From positions 1 to 64,000 of the forward strand of contig JAPKEJ010000001.1 of the NCBI GenBank assembly GCA_028822155.1: a DNA stretch of 64,000 nucleotides. Reading direction: 5' to 3'. Origin of the DNA: Porticoccaceae bacterium. GTDB taxonomy: Bacteria; Pseudomonadota; Gammaproteobacteria; Pseudomonadales; Porticoccaceae. The translations under genes were made by a program, and so were the position numbers. The notes beneath the pieces were generated by a model. The model was not told where the DNA came from. It saw nothing but the letters and a program-made list of their open reading frames with translations, and ran no database searches. Shown one piece after another: positions 45,482 through 55,132 of the stretch (positions are counted from its first letter, which is position 1; every line of letters starts with the position of its first letter).

Positions 45482-45956
45482 TGACCTTTCCTTCTTGTTA
45501 ATTAATTTTCACTAAAAATGGAATATCCTACTCTCTAATCGACCATTAAATCATAACGCTTATGACAACTTTACCTTCGGCTAATGGTAATAATATGGAG
45601 TGTTTCATCTGCCCATAAAGCGTGGTGCATTTTATTGCCGTAGTGATACCACTACAACCCACTATCATCGGTCGTTAGTGGATCAATATTTAAGATTCGA
45701 ATTGAACCATAAATTGAGTATTAACGATAGCATCACCGCTTATCCTATGGTCGTAAAAATTGTTATTTTTAGAGTGCTAAATGGTTTTTATTGCTGACTG
45801 CTTTACCTGTATCCTGAGAGCCATTCGAAGCATCAGGGCATAAAAATAAGCCAAAAATCGAATATAAACGGACCAAAGGGCTAGAAATAGCGATTATTTA
45901 ACCAACAACTGGTCTTTTATATGAACTTATTGGCCGCTGTTGCTTATAATCCCGCC
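45482..45956. other. Divergent ilvE/argA intergenic region, no gene supported
   Basis: About 440-475 bp without a credible gene; the track ORF 45600-45797 starts at GTG, has no ribosome site and no recognisable sequence. It must hold the ilvE and argA promoters. A TATAAT hexamer at 45945-45950 lies only 6 bp before the preferred argA ATG (45957). No leader-peptide attenuator with runs of Ile, Leu or Val codons was found. Confidence 0.4.
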
Positions 45957-47261
45957 ATGAAAGATAAAAACGACGTAAAGTTCTTAAGACAGACTTCGCC
46001 CTATATACACGCACATAGAGGCAAGACCTTTGTTATCGCCATATCTGGGGGTTCGGTCCTGCAATCCAACTTCCATAGCATGGTGCATGATATTGCACTT
46101 TTACAAAGTCTCGGAATGCGCATCGTTGTAGTCCATGGGGCTAGACCCCAGATCAATAAGCGCCTTGCTCTCTCAGGCATTGAAACTAGCTTTGAGCAGC
46201 ACTTGCGTATAACCAGTAGTGAGGCAATGCTCTGCATTAAAGAAGCCGTAGGTAGCACTCGATTGGCGATCGAGTCTGAACTGTCCATGGGGCTGCCTAG
46301 TTCTCCAATGCACGGAGCTCGTGTTCGAGTGATCGGAGGTAATTTTGTTACGGCGAAACCTGTTGGTGTTCGCGATGGAATCGATTTTCAACGTACCGGA
46401 GAGATTCGACGAATTGACAGTCACGCAATTAAATACCAGCTAGACGACAACTCCATGGTGCTAATATCACCAATAGGGTTTTCTGCCACTGGGGAGTCCT
46501 TTAACTTAAATTATCAGGACTTAGCGGCTCAAGTAGCTATTACATTAGAGGCTGAGAAACTGATTTTAGTCAGTGAATCTCCGGGTGTAATGGATAAAGG
46601 AAGTCTATTGCGCACGCTTTCAATACCGCAACTTGCCGAGATATTAGAAACTAGCAAAGATGTTCAACAAGTGTCACTTTTAGGCGCGGCAGTTCATGCC
46701 TGTCAGAGCGGTGTCGAACGTGTTCATTTAGTCAGCCACAAAGAAGATGGAGCCTTGCTATCAGAGTTGCTTACGCGGGATGGCAGCGGCACTCTGCTTA
46801 GTAAAGATTATGGCGAAGCAATTAGAGTGGCCACTATCGAAGATGTTGGCGGTATCTTGGAGCTAATTACACCTCTTGAAGATCAATCAGTTTTGGTTAA
46901 ACGATCTCGTGAGCTTCTAGAAACAGAGATATCTCGCTTTATCGTTGTCGTTCACCCTGAAGGGCTAATTGTCGGCTGTGCGGCCCTTTACCCCACTGCA
47001 GACAAGCAGATGGGTGAGGTTGCGTGTGTCGCAATACACCCAGATTTCAATGGCCAAGGTATTGGATCGAGAGTATTTGATCAGATTGAATTCGAGGCTC
47101 GACAACAGCGCATGTCTAGCTTATGTGTAATGACGACTCAGGCAGCCCATTGGTTTTTGGAAAAAGGTTTTATTAGCGGTGAGGTAGCAGATCTGCCAGC
47201 GAACAAGCAATCAATGTATAATTACCAACGCAATGCTGGAGTCTTTCACAAAGCTATCTAG
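45957..47261 (+). CDS. argA: N-acetylglutamate synthase (AAK-GNAT)
   Basis: Catalyses the first step of arginine synthesis. ATG 45957 (MKDKNDVKFLRQTSPYIHAHRGKTFV) matches ArgA N-termini better than ATG 45921 and gives 434 residues. The N-terminal amino-acid-kinase-like domain (GMRIVVVHGARPQINKRL) is the arginine-sensing part. The C-terminal GNAT domain has IGCAALYP-like VGCAALYPTADKQMGEVACVAIHPDFNGQGIGSRVFD. It is single-copy and not linked to other arg genes here. A TATAAT 6 bp before the start suggests a very short leader if that is the -10, but it may equally be coincidence. Confidence 0.93.
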   Translation: MKDKNDVKFLRQTSPYIHAHRGKTFVIAISGGSVLQSNFHSMVHDIALLQSLGMRIVVVHGARPQINKRLALSGIETSFEQHLRITSSEAMLCIKEAVGSTRLAIESELSMGLPSSPMHGARVRVIGGNFVTAKPVGVRDGIDFQRTGEIRRIDSHAIKYQLDDNSMVLISPIGFSATGESFNLNYQDLAAQVAITLEAEKLILVSESPGVMDKGSLLRTLSIPQLAEILETSKDVQQVSLLGAAVHACQSGVERVHLVSHKEDGALLSELLTRDGSGTLLSKDYGEAIRVATIEDVGGILELITPLEDQSVLVKRSRELLETEISRFIVVVHPEGLIVGCAALYPTADKQMGEVACVAIHPDFNGQGIGSRVFDQIEFEARQQRMSSLCVMTTQAAHWFLEKGFISGEVADLPANKQSMYNYQRNAGVFHKAI

Positions 47262-47337
47262 AAATGAGTGGTGTATTGGTGGTATTCCCCAGCACGCCAT
47301 TAGACTAAGACATATAACCACAGTATGAGACCTTAAA

Positions 47338-49173
47338 ATGCCTAAATATCGTTCGCACACTACCACTCAAGGCCGGAATATGGCCGGTGCCCGAGCACTT
47401 TGGCGCGCGACGGGGCTAAAAGATGACGATTTCGATAAGCCCATGATCGCCATTGCCAATTCCTATACACAGTTTGTACCAGGACATGTGCACTTAAAAG
47501 ACATGGGTGATTTGGTGGCTGCCGAGATTGCCAAGGTTGGAGGAATCGCTCGAGAGTTCCACACTATTGCTGTGGATGATGGCATAGCCATGGGCCATGA
47601 TGGGATGCTTTACTCGCTGCCCTCACGAGATGTTATCGCTGATTCTGTGGAATATATGGTAAATGCTCACTGTGCCGATGCGCTAGTTTGTATCTCCAAT
47701 TGCGACAAAATAACTCCAGGCATGCTGATGGCGGCAATGCGCCTCAATATCCCAACGATTTTTGTCTCTGGCGGGCCGATGGAGGCCGGGAAGACTAAGC
47801 TTTCTGAACATAAATTGGATTTAGTTGATGCCATGGTGATAGCTGTGGATGACGAGGCCAGCGATGAGAAAGTTGCAGAGTACGAGCGCTCCGCCTGCCC
47901 AACCTGTGGCTCTTGTTCAGGGATGTTTACAGCTAATTCTATGAATTGCCTAACTGAAGCCCTAGGGCTTTCCCTGCCCGGCAATGGAACTGTGTTAGCC
48001 ACGCACTCTGACCGTCGTAAATTATTTCAGGAAGCAGGTCGTACCATTGTTAAAATCGCTCGCCAGCACTACGAGCATGATGACTATTCTGTTCTGCCCA
48101 GATCGATTGCTAATTTTAAGGCCTTTGAAAATGCTATGACCCTAGATATCTGCATGGGTGGCTCAACGAACACTATTCTTCACTTATTGGCTGCCTGCCA
48201 AGAAGCTAATATTGACTTCACCCTATCCGATATTGATCGACTTTCTCGAACCGTGCCCCAGTTGTGTAAAGTGGCACCGAGTACACCAGAATATCATGTC
48301 GAAGATGTCCACCGAGCCGGTGGAATTATGGGAATTTTAGCTGAGCTTAATCGTGCAGGATTGATCCATGACAACCTACCAATGGTGCATGCGCCTACTC
48401 TAAAGGACGCTCTGGATAAGTGGGACATTGTCAGCGGTCATGTCAGCGACGAAGTAAAAACATTCTATAAGGCGGGTCCAGCTGGAATTCCAACTCAGAC
48501 AGCCTTTAGCCAGAGCACACGCTGGCCATCTCTAGATGCAGATCGCACCAATGGTTGTATTAGAAATCTAGACAATGCCTTTAGTTTGGAAGGCGGTCTG
48601 GCGATATTGACCGGCAATCTAGCACCGGATGGATGTGTGGTAAAAACCTCTGGGGTTGACGAATCAATTCATGTCTTTGAAGGGCCTGCTTTCATCACAG
48701 AGAGTCAGGATGCGGCGGTCCAAGCTATTCTCAACGATGAGGTTGTAGCGGGAGATGTGGTGATTGTTCGCTACGAGGGGCCTCGAGGTGGCCCAGGTAT
48801 GCAGGAGATGCTATACCCAACCAGCTATATTAAATCAAAGAATCTGGGCAAAGTCTGTGCACTTATTACCGATGGTCGTTTTTCCGGTGGCACCTCAGGG
48901 TTGTCAATTGGCCACGTATCCCCCGAAGCAGGTGCTGGCGGTAATATTGGCTTAGTACGCAAAGGTGACACCATTAGAATTGATATCCCTAACCGAACTA
49001 TTAATGTACTGGTATCAGATACAGAACTCGCAGAACGGCGGAAAAATCAGGACAAGCTTGGTTGGCAGCCCGAAGAAGACCGCCCAAGAAAAGTATCGGC
49101 GGCGTTAAAGGCCTATGCAAAACTGGCCACTAGCGCTGACAAAGGTGCTGTTCGAGACCTGTCTCAACTATAA
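47338..49173 (+). CDS. ilvD: Dihydroxy-acid dehydratase
   Basis: A 611-residue Fe-S enzyme of branched-chain amino-acid synthesis. Cluster Cys residues are in [12 protein letters not shown] and [25 protein letters not shown]. Other family blocks are [32 protein letters not shown] and [22 protein letters not shown]. The length matches the long type found in proteobacteria. A strong terminator follows. It runs in the same direction as argA 76 bp upstream, but each probably has its own promoter. Confidence 0.97.
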   Translation: MPKYRSHTTTQGRNMAGARALWRATGLKDDDFDKPMIAIANSYTQFVPGHVHLKDMGDLVAAEIAKVGGIAREFHTIAVDDGIAMGHDGMLYSLPSRDVIADSVEYMVNAHCADALVCISNCDKITPGMLMAAMRLNIPTIFVSGGPMEAGKTKLSEHKLDLVDAMVIAVDDEASDEKVAEYERSACPTCGSCSGMFTANSMNCLTEALGLSLPGNGTVLATHSDRRKLFQEAGRTIVKIARQHYEHDDYSVLPRSIANFKAFENAMTLDICMGGSTNTILHLLAACQEANIDFTLSDIDRLSRTVPQLCKVAPSTPEYHVEDVHRAGGIMGILAELNRAGLIHDNLPMVHAPTLKDALDKWDIVSGHVSDEVKTFYKAGPAGIPTQTAFSQSTRWPSLDADRTNGCIRNLDNAFSLEGGLAILTGNLAPDGCVVKTSGVDESIHVFEGPAFITESQDAAVQAILNDEVVAGDVVIVRYEGPRGGPGMQEMLYPTSYIKSKNLGKVCALITDGRFSGGTSGLSIGHVSPEAGAGGNIGLVRKGDTIRIDIPNRTINVLVSDTELAERRKNQDKLGWQPEEDRPRKVSAALKAYAKLATSADKGAVRDLSQL

Positions 49174-49200
49174 ACCCTTAGCCGAAAAATCACATGATGT

Positions 49201-49232
49201 AAAAAAGCCCGGACAGTTGACCGGGCTTTTTT
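49201..49232. terminator. Bidirectional terminator between ilvD and the TonB operon
   Basis: AAAAAAGCCCGG and CCGGGCTTTTTT form a perfect 12-bp stem around an 8-nt loop, with T and A runs on both strands, between two convergent genes. Confidence 0.9.
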
Positions 49233-49262
49233 ATATTTCTTAAGACAATAATTGGATATTAT

Positions 49263-50666
49263 CTATGCCTTGTTACAACCTGGAACCGTAGCACCCACAT
49301 CACGCAATCTTTGTAATCTATTACCTTCAGCATCGGCAAACTTAATCCATTGCCGAGGAAAGCGCTTTCTCTTTTTAGTCTTTGCTGCTTTTACTGACTT
49401 TTTGAAAGCTGAGATAGCATCCTTGTAACAATGTAAATTAACCAAGGCACTACCCATGGTGGAATAGTTTGATGAAGGATTTTTGATAGACCCTTTCTTC
49501 GCCGCCTTCTGCGCTGCTCTATAAGCCTTCTTGTCATTACCTAAGTCGAGATAAATAGAGGCGATCCGTGATTGTAGCTCGCCACTATCAGACTTCTTCG
49601 ACGCACTCTCAAATGCTTTCAGCGCGCTAGGTAAATCTTTGGCCGCCCACCAAGCTTGGCCTAATACTTCAAGGTTTTTGGCAGTTTTCTCTATAATCTT
49701 GTCGCTCATGCCTCTATCAATAATCATAGCGGCGCGATAGGGAACTTCGGCACCCAGGTACATATAAGCCATACTCATGACCTGGCTTTCAGTGGTTAAC
49801 TGGTCATTAAGATAAACCATTTCTGTGGCAACCAACTGATCGGTTTCACGTTCTTGGGTACCATACATGCCACCCAACTGCTTCCAGTAAGTCCACTTAG
49901 GATAGTGCTTAACTAATTTTTGTAGTATCAACGTCACCTTTTTAATATCATCTTTCTCATAATAAAGGACTCTCTGCAACGACCACATAGTCTCTTTCGG
50001 TAAGATGTCTTTTGCCTCAGATTCATCAATTGCAATTTCAACCATTTCCAAAGCGTCAGCTTTGCGCTCCAATTGATAGTAAAGCTGCGCTATTAACATA
50101 CGCGCATCCAAACCAACAATGATGGCTGCGTCTATCCATATCTCAAGCTGCTCTACAGCTAACGCATATTTCTCTTGCATCGCATAAAATTGAGCTAGGG
50201 TATAGCGGGTATCTAACTTCATCTCTGGCGGAGTTCCAACGCCTTCAACCACTTTTTTGTAGTATCCGGTCGCGCCAGTAAAGTCATCCATAGAGTAAAA
50301 AACATAACCAAGCATGTTCCAAACCTGGCTCTTTTCATAGTCTGAAGCGCAGATTTTAGGCCGACTTTCGATATTATTAAGCATCGCCTTTGCCTCCAGC
50401 CATAACAGGGAGGCATCTTCTTTTTCGCCTAGTTCACCGGCAGCAAAAATCGGTCCCTTCTCACCCTGGACCTTATCTAAAGCCTTTGCGCAGGTTTTAC
50501 CGACCGACTGTCTTTTGCGAGTTTTTACATCTTTATACTTGGGTTCTTTCTTTTCTGCGGCAACAGCGCTCATCGACAAGACAGAGTCGGGCGAACTTAC
50601 TGACACCATTAATGGCAGTAAAAAAGCCGCACCCACTACTGCTAGAACTTTTAATCTACTAAACAT
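49263..50666 (-). CDS. Periplasmic TPR protein of the TonB2/TtpC cluster
   Basis: ATG 50666 (MFSRLKVLAVVGAAFLLPLMVSVSSP) is preceded by AAGGAG and gives 467 residues; the track's 50738 start overlaps tonB. A signal peptide leads into a Lys-rich linker and about eight TPR-like helical repeats (WNMLGYVFYSMDDFTGATGYYKKV; TRYTLAQFYAMQEKYALAVEQL), ending in a Lys-rich segment. This TPR protein is regularly last in DUF3450-ttpC-exbB-exbD-tonB operons of marine gammaproteobacteria. Its likely job is to link TonB energy transduction to a particular outer-membrane receptor. The substrate is unknown. It follows tonB by 10 bp. Confidence 0.82.
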   Translation of the reverse strand: MFSRLKVLAVVGAAFLLPLMVSVSSPDSVLSMSAVAAEKKEPKYKDVKTRKRQSVGKTCAKALDKVQGEKGPIFAAGELGEKEDASLLWLEAKAMLNNIESRPKICASDYEKSQVWNMLGYVFYSMDDFTGATGYYKKVVEGVGTPPEMKLDTRYTLAQFYAMQEKYALAVEQLEIWIDAAIIVGLDARMLIAQLYYQLERKADALEMVEIAIDESEAKDILPKETMWSLQRVLYYEKDDIKKVTLILQKLVKHYPKWTYWKQLGGMYGTQERETDQLVATEMVYLNDQLTTESQVMSMAYMYLGAEVPYRAAMIIDRGMSDKIIEKTAKNLEVLGQAWWAAKDLPSALKAFESASKKSDSGELQSRIASIYLDLGNDKKAYRAAQKAAKKGSIKNPSSNYSTMGSALVNLHCYKDAISAFKKSVKAAKTKKRKRFPRQWIKFADAEGNRLQRLRDVGATVPGCNKA

Positions 50667-50676
50667 AGGGGTCTCC

Positions 50677-51282
50677 TTACTTCTCCATCTGGAACGTAAA
50701 TTTATACAACACACCAGTAACTTCTTGGCCAACGCCATCGACTACTCTTGGGTTGTACTTTAGTTTTAATGCCGCTTTAACCGCTGCTCGACCAAAACCC
50801 CAACCCTCTGGAAATTCTTCGATCATAACGGGGTCACGAACACCGCCAGTTGCGGTAATAATGACTTCAACCACGGCATAGCCTTCCTTGCCTCTGGTCT
50901 GTGCCCGCCGTGGATATTGTGGTTGCGGCACATACACCGGAATATAATCAGAATCCCTAGAGAAAGCGCCGAGTCCTACTTTCATGCCTCCGCCAACTTT
51001 AGGCGCGGCCATGCTCACAACATTATCAGGGATCTCAAATTCCAAGTTCTCTTCTGGAATTTCAGGTGGTGGTGTCTCAGGATCTTCAGGCTTTTCAACC
51101 TCGGTCTTCTTTACATTTTCGCTAACATCTCGGTCAACATGCAGGAAGTCAGGTATCTTAATGGTAGGCCCTTCATCTAGATCTTTACTGCCTGAGTCAA
51201 TTAATGTGTACATCAACATGACCAACCCAAAAGTCGCTGCCATACCAAGTACAGCGGAAATTCCAATTCTCATTACATCCAT
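50677..51282 (-). CDS. tonB: TonB energy transducer (TonB2 type)
   Basis: A 201-residue protein. An N-terminal helix (RIGISAVLGMAATFGLVMLMYTLI) anchors it in the inner membrane. A short Pro/Glu-rich linker (KPEDPETPPPEIPEENLEFEIP) is followed by the TonB C-terminal domain (YAVVEVIITATGGVRDPVMIEEFPEGWGF, VVDGVGQEVTGVLYKFTF). The linker is much shorter than in E. coli TonB1, as in TonB2 proteins. It passes proton-motive force to outer-membrane receptors with ExbB/ExbD. It lies 9 bp after exbD. Confidence 0.92.
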   Translation of the reverse strand: MDVMRIGISAVLGMAATFGLVMLMYTLIDSGSKDLDEGPTIKIPDFLHVDRDVSENVKKTEVEKPEDPETPPPEIPEENLEFEIPDNVVSMAAPKVGGGMKVGLGAFSRDSDYIPVYVPQPQYPRRAQTRGKEGYAVVEVIITATGGVRDPVMIEEFPEGWGFGRAAVKAALKLKYNPRVVDGVGQEVTGVLYKFTFQMEK

Positions 51283-51291
51283 ACTATTAAC

Positions 51292-51696
51292 TCAGTCGTT
51301 TTCAACAGAAATCGCTACTGGGGAAATACCGATATCGCGCGCGATATCAGCAACCTTGGCAACCGATTCAATATTGGACTCATTATCGGCTTGAATGACC
51401 ATGCCGCCCTTTGGATTTTCATTAAACATTCTGGTTAGATTGATTTTCAATGCGGATGGTTCAATCCGTTTTTTATCAATCCAAAATTCATTGTTCTCGC
51501 TCACTGCCAGCAGGATCTGCACCTTTTTATAGGATTCTTCTGTGACCGTGTCCATTTTATTTACTTCCACGCCGGGTAGCTTAATAAATGTTGCCGTAAC
51601 AATGAAAAAGATAAGCATAATGAAAACCACGTCAAGCATTGGGGTCAGATCGATTGTCTGGCCCTGATCTTGTGATTTACCTGTTCTATTGCGCAT
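51292..51696 (-). CDS. exbD: ExbD2-like biopolymer transporter subunit
   Basis: A 134-residue ExbD/TolR family protein. One transmembrane helix near the N-terminus contains the essential Asp (IDLTPMLDVVFIMLIFFIVTATF), and a periplasmic domain follows. It forms the proton channel with ExbB. It is in the operon between exbB and tonB. Confidence 0.93.
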   Translation of the reverse strand: MRNRTGKSQDQGQTIDLTPMLDVVFIMLIFFIVTATFIKLPGVEVNKMDTVTEESYKKVQILLAVSENNEFWIDKKRIEPSALKINLTRMFNENPKGGMVIQADNESNIESVAKVADIARDIGISPVAISVEND

Positions 51697-51740
51697 AGTT
51701 GTCTCTCATAGGTGTTGCTACAAAATGTAGCAATCACCAT

Positions 51741-52265
51741 TTAATTTTCCATGGTCAAATGATCTTCCAGTAGCTGTTGCTCCCGAAGGGCCATTCGATC
51801 AACGTAAGTCATTGCGAATACACCCGACAGCGCGGCAACCATTCCTGACATAGTGGGAACCGTCGCCTGAGAAACACCTCCAGCCATTGCCTTGACATCG
51901 CCACCACCAGTGAAGGCCATGACGTCAAAAACGGTGATCATGCCCGTTACCGTACCCAGTAAGCCAAACAATGGGGCTAAGGCAATCAGCGTTTTGATCA
52001 TCATCATGTTGGTGTTAATTTCAAGGCTAACCTCAGAAAGTATCTTTTCTCTAACCTGGTGAGCGTGCTTAGACTTATGTTCTTTGCGCGCCTCCCAGGT
52101 ATCGATAGCTCCCTGAACATCCACGCTAACGACGGATCGGAGATACCACATTCGCTCAAAAATAAGAGTCCACATGACGAACAGCAGGACAACAATGGCC
52201 CATAGGACTGGGCCACCTGAATCCATAAATTTCCCTACGTCCGCCATCGTATCTTCAAAAAACAT
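51741..52265 (-). CDS. exbB: ExbB2-like MotA/TolQ/ExbB proton channel subunit
   Basis: A 174-residue ExbB/TolQ family protein. The first helix is GGPVLWAIVVLLFVMWTLIFERMW; the two later helices are IALAPLFGLLGTVTGMITVFDVMA and GVSQATVPTMSGMVAALSGVFAMTYV. AGAGG upstream supports ATG 52265. The long form of ExbB in the next gene makes this the second, short channel subunit. It is in the TonB operon. Confidence 0.92.
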   Translation of the reverse strand: MFFEDTMADVGKFMDSGGPVLWAIVVLLFVMWTLIFERMWYLRSVVSVDVQGAIDTWEARKEHKSKHAHQVREKILSEVSLEINTNMMMIKTLIALAPLFGLLGTVTGMITVFDVMAFTGGGDVKAMAGGVSQATVPTMSGMVAALSGVFAMTYVDRMALREQQLLEDHLTMEN

Positions 52266-52266
52266 C

Positions 52267-53634
52267 TTAACGGGCCTCTACTGAACCAGCCACAATGCCA
52301 GCACTCTGCTCTTCCAGAACATGCAAAATACGTTGCGCTTTACCATTCACTAGGGTGTGCATCAGTACAGTCGGAATAGCCACAACAAGTCCTAATACTG
52401 TAGTAATCAACGCCTGGGAGATACCGCCAGCCATTGCCTTAGGATCACCAGCACCATAAAGAGTAATCATCTGGAAGGTGATAATCATACCTGTCACCGT
52501 TCCCAAAAGACCCATCAAAGGCGCAACCATGGAAATAACTTTCAACAGATTTAGGCCTGACTCAATTTCCGGCCGCTCTTTAAGCACAGCTTCGTGCAAT
52601 TTAAGCTCCAATGATTCCGGATCTAACCCTGCATTATCAGCACCTACTTGCAGAACTCGTCCAAGAGGATTAGTGGTATCAGGTTTGTCGCCTGAAAGCT
52701 GAGCACTTACTTTAGCTGACATGCCCTGAAGAACCACAAAGCGCCAAATGGCGAGGACAATAGCAAAGGCAAATACAGCCGTGATTACATAACCAACGAT
52801 GCCGCCAAAGTGCCAACGCTCAATTAACGTCGGTGTATTAATCAAGGCGCTAAGTAAACCTCCACCCAATGGCCCTGTTGGATCTAGGCCAGTTTTGGTG
52901 AAACCAGATTCTGCAGCTTGAAGATCTGACGCAGATGACTGGTGAGCATTGGGCTGACGCGCTAACTGCGAAACCAACCCACTTTTGGGGCTATACTCTA
53001 GATACATACCGTCTGAGACTAAATTGTAAGTACCCACTCGAACGACTTCCATTTCGGCTTGCTCACCATTAGTCAGCAATACGGAACGATTAAATTTAAC
53101 GACTCGTGAGCTTTCAACCATCTCTCGCTGCTGCTCATACCAAAGCTTTTCAATGTCTTCGATGGAGGGCAAGCGAGTATCACTGCTCATTTTATCAATC
53201 AAATCATCCAAGAAATCAGTACGACCAGGGATCTGAGCACTAACAATTGACTGATTAAGATTGGCGCGGATATCACCAGCAGCGCCGGTTAAATGGCCAA
53301 ATAGCTCTTTTAACGAACCAAGGCGCTTGTCACGCTGCTCACGCAAGGTGATTATAAGTGCGTCATTATCGCGGATATTCTGCTCCAGACGATCTGATCG
53401 ACGCTCTTCGAACGCCTTATCATTTTGCGCTTTCTTCAATAACTGCGCTTGCTTGCGTTGATCACTTTTAAACGCTGCTTCGCGCTGTCGGTAATCGGCT
53501 GTTTCTGAAATTGAGGAATCCTCAATCATCATTAATAGCTCGTCTAAGGTTTTTGCGTCTTGCCCCACAGCAGGCATAGTAAAGGCAGTAGCGGCAGCAA
53601 AGGCCATGATAACTTTAATAAATTTCATTTTCAT
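52267..53634 (-). CDS. TtpC-like long MotA/TolQ/ExbB protein
   Basis: A 455-residue protein with signal peptide (MKMKFIKVIMAFAAATAFTMPAVG), a periplasmic coiled coil of about 230 residues rich in Lys/Arg/Asp/Glu, then an ExbB-like membrane domain (GGIVGYVITAVFAFAIVLAIWRF; VISMVAPLMGLLGTVTGMIITF; GGISQALITTVLGLVVAIPTVL). In Vibrio this third ExbB-like protein, TtpC, is required for TonB2 activity. Its start overlaps the end of the DUF3450 gene by 4 bp. Confidence 0.9.
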   Translation of the reverse strand: MKMKFIKVIMAFAAATAFTMPAVGQDAKTLDELLMMIEDSSISETADYRQREAAFKSDQRKQAQLLKKAQNDKAFEERRSDRLEQNIRDNDALIITLREQRDKRLGSLKELFGHLTGAAGDIRANLNQSIVSAQIPGRTDFLDDLIDKMSSDTRLPSIEDIEKLWYEQQREMVESSRVVKFNRSVLLTNGEQAEMEVVRVGTYNLVSDGMYLEYSPKSGLVSQLARQPNAHQSSASDLQAAESGFTKTGLDPTGPLGGGLLSALINTPTLIERWHFGGIVGYVITAVFAFAIVLAIWRFVVLQGMSAKVSAQLSGDKPDTTNPLGRVLQVGADNAGLDPESLELKLHEAVLKERPEIESGLNLLKVISMVAPLMGLLGTVTGMIITFQMITLYGAGDPKAMAGGISQALITTVLGLVVAIPTVLMHTLVNGKAQRILHVLEEQSAGIVAGSVEAR

Positions 53635-54413
53635 TGTGCTGTCTCCGGTGCTGTAATTGGCATTTGCATAACATCCTGAGGCAAAATTTTCTTTGCAATT
53701 TTAATACCATCGGTGACCGCTCGACGATACTCACCACCTAACGTTTCCCAAGAACCTGTAGCCTTGTTCCATGCACCTGTCTGAGATTTGTCTTTAGTTT
53801 GATACATTAGAGCAACTCGTCCAATACGAAGCATTTCTACTTCTACTTCTGAGCCATCAGAATTGATATCAACCATATCCCGGTAAGATTCTAAAGAAAG
53901 GCTGTACGCTGACTCAATATCATAGACCTCCAAAATCTGACGGAATTTCTCGGCCGCAGAAAACTTGGCGCTATCAAGATTTATGTTCAAATCAGCGATC
54001 GCGTTGCTACGCGCCTCTATTTTAAACGGCATATCCAAGTCGATGAAATCTCCCAACCCATCCAGCATGCTGGCCATTAGCGGAGAAATCCCTCGCTCAA
54101 TGACAGTCGCATTCTTTATCGATTCTTGAAGTTCAGCCATCATCGTCTTCTGGCTAATAATCTGACGATCCAGTTGAGAGTTATAAACCCTCAGCGATTC
54201 GATTTGTTTGTTGACCTGTTTGAATTCTTGCAGAAGTCCATCAGTTTGATCAGCAATACGATCAACTTTGGTCTGCGATGTTTTGGCTGTTTTAACCTTA
54301 ACGGCTCCAGCTTTTAACACGTCGTTTACCTCAGCTGCCTGAACTGCACTTGCAGTCAGACCACAGATTAGCGCAGCGACAAGTGCCAATGCTTTTAGTG
54401 GTTGCTTATTCAT
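53631..54413 (-). CDS. DUF3450 periplasmic protein, first gene of the TonB2/TtpC operon
   Basis: A 260-residue protein. Signal peptide: LKALALVAALICGLTASAVQA. A coiled-coil region (VDRIADQTDGLLQEFKQVNKQIESLRVYNSQL) is followed by the DUF3450 C-terminal part (EKFRQILEVYDIESAYSLSLESYR; GRVALMYQTKDKSQTGAWN). The family has no known biochemical activity and occurs almost always beside ttpC-exbB-exbD-tonB. It overlaps ttpC (ATGA-type), so the two proteins are probably made in fixed ratio. A 17-bp dyad lies about 175 bp upstream. Confidence 0.85.
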   Translation of the reverse strand: MNKQPLKALALVAALICGLTASAVQAAEVNDVLKAGAVKVKTAKTSQTKVDRIADQTDGLLQEFKQVNKQIESLRVYNSQLDRQIISQKTMMAELQESIKNATVIERGISPLMASMLDGLGDFIDLDMPFKIEARSNAIADLNINLDSAKFSAAEKFRQILEVYDIESAYSLSLESYRDMVDINSDGSEVEVEMLRIGRVALMYQTKDKSQTGAWNKATGSWETLGGEYRRAVTDGIKIAKKILPQDVMQMPITAPETAQ

Positions 54414-54587
54414 AGTTCCCTCAATTTGGGTCTACCAGATTAGTGTTCTAAATAGCGCTTAAGTTCAGCACAATCGTTCGAAGAGAAACCTTACTTTTTC
54501 CTCAGCGCACCTTTGTAACAGTCTCATCTTAAAGAATCAATTTGGCTGTTTCGAAAACGCTGAGTTTAAAGCAAGAAGCTTCTATTT

Positions 54588-54604
54588 TGTTACCTAAAGT
54601 AACA
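54588..54604. promoter_or_regulatory. Inverted repeat TGTTAC-N5-GTAACA upstream of the TonB cluster
   Basis: A perfect 6-bp dyad with a 5-base spacer lies between folA and the DUF3450 gene. It has no U tract on either strand, so it is more like an operator than a terminator. The regulator is unknown; I see no Fur-like box. Confidence 0.3.
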
Positions 54605-54631
54605 TCTTCAGCTCAATGAAACCACCGAAAC

Positions 54632-55129
54632 TTAAATGCGGTCTAATACCAAAAAGCGATAAGACGGATTGTCCGTTCGCTCAGGGTGCTGAACTTTCAC
54701 TTGATTCCATGCATTTCTATTAAATTCAGGAAAAAATGCATCTCCCTTAATGTCAGCATCAACCTCAGTAAGGTAGATGCGATCTGCTGAAGCTACAGTT
54801 GCACGATAAATTTGTTCTCCTCCGATCACCATCACCTCATCGCCCTCACTCTCCTGACAGGCCTGCTGCCCTAAAAGTATCGCTTGATCTATAGTCTGGG
54901 CGACCTTAACACCGGGTTCGGTCCAACTTGAATTACGTGTAATAACAATATTGCAGCGGCCTGGCAGCGGGCGACCGATAGAGTCGAATGTTTTTCGACC
55001 CATAATAATAGGTTTCCCCATTGTTACCGATTTAAAATACTTAAGGTCCTCGGATAAATGCCAAGGCAATCGATTATCCAAACCAATAACCCCATTGCGG
55101 CTCATTGCGACTATTAATGATAGCTTCAT
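54632..55129 (-). CDS. folA: Dihydrofolate reductase
   Basis: A 165-residue enzyme reducing dihydrofolate with NADPH. It opens KLSLIVAMSRNGVIGLDNRLPWHLSEDLKYFK, with the catalytic Asp replaced position-wise in WHLSEDL as in chromosomal E. coli-type DHFR, and has GRKTFDSIGRPLPGR and VIGGEQIYR for NADPH. It follows thyA by 3 bp, so the folate-cycle genes are co-transcribed. Confidence 0.95.
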   Translation of the reverse strand: MKLSLIVAMSRNGVIGLDNRLPWHLSEDLKYFKSVTMGKPIIMGRKTFDSIGRPLPGRCNIVITRNSSWTEPGVKVAQTIDQAILLGQQACQESEGDEVMVIGGEQIYRATVASADRIYLTEVDADIKGDAFFPEFNRNAWNQVKVQHPERTDNPSYRFLVLDRI

Positions 55130-55132
55130 TGC

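Noticed and set aside
45600-45797. 65-residue ORF between ilvE and argA
   Set aside because: GTG start without a ribosome site, no recognisable sequence and no attenuator-like run of branched-chain codons.
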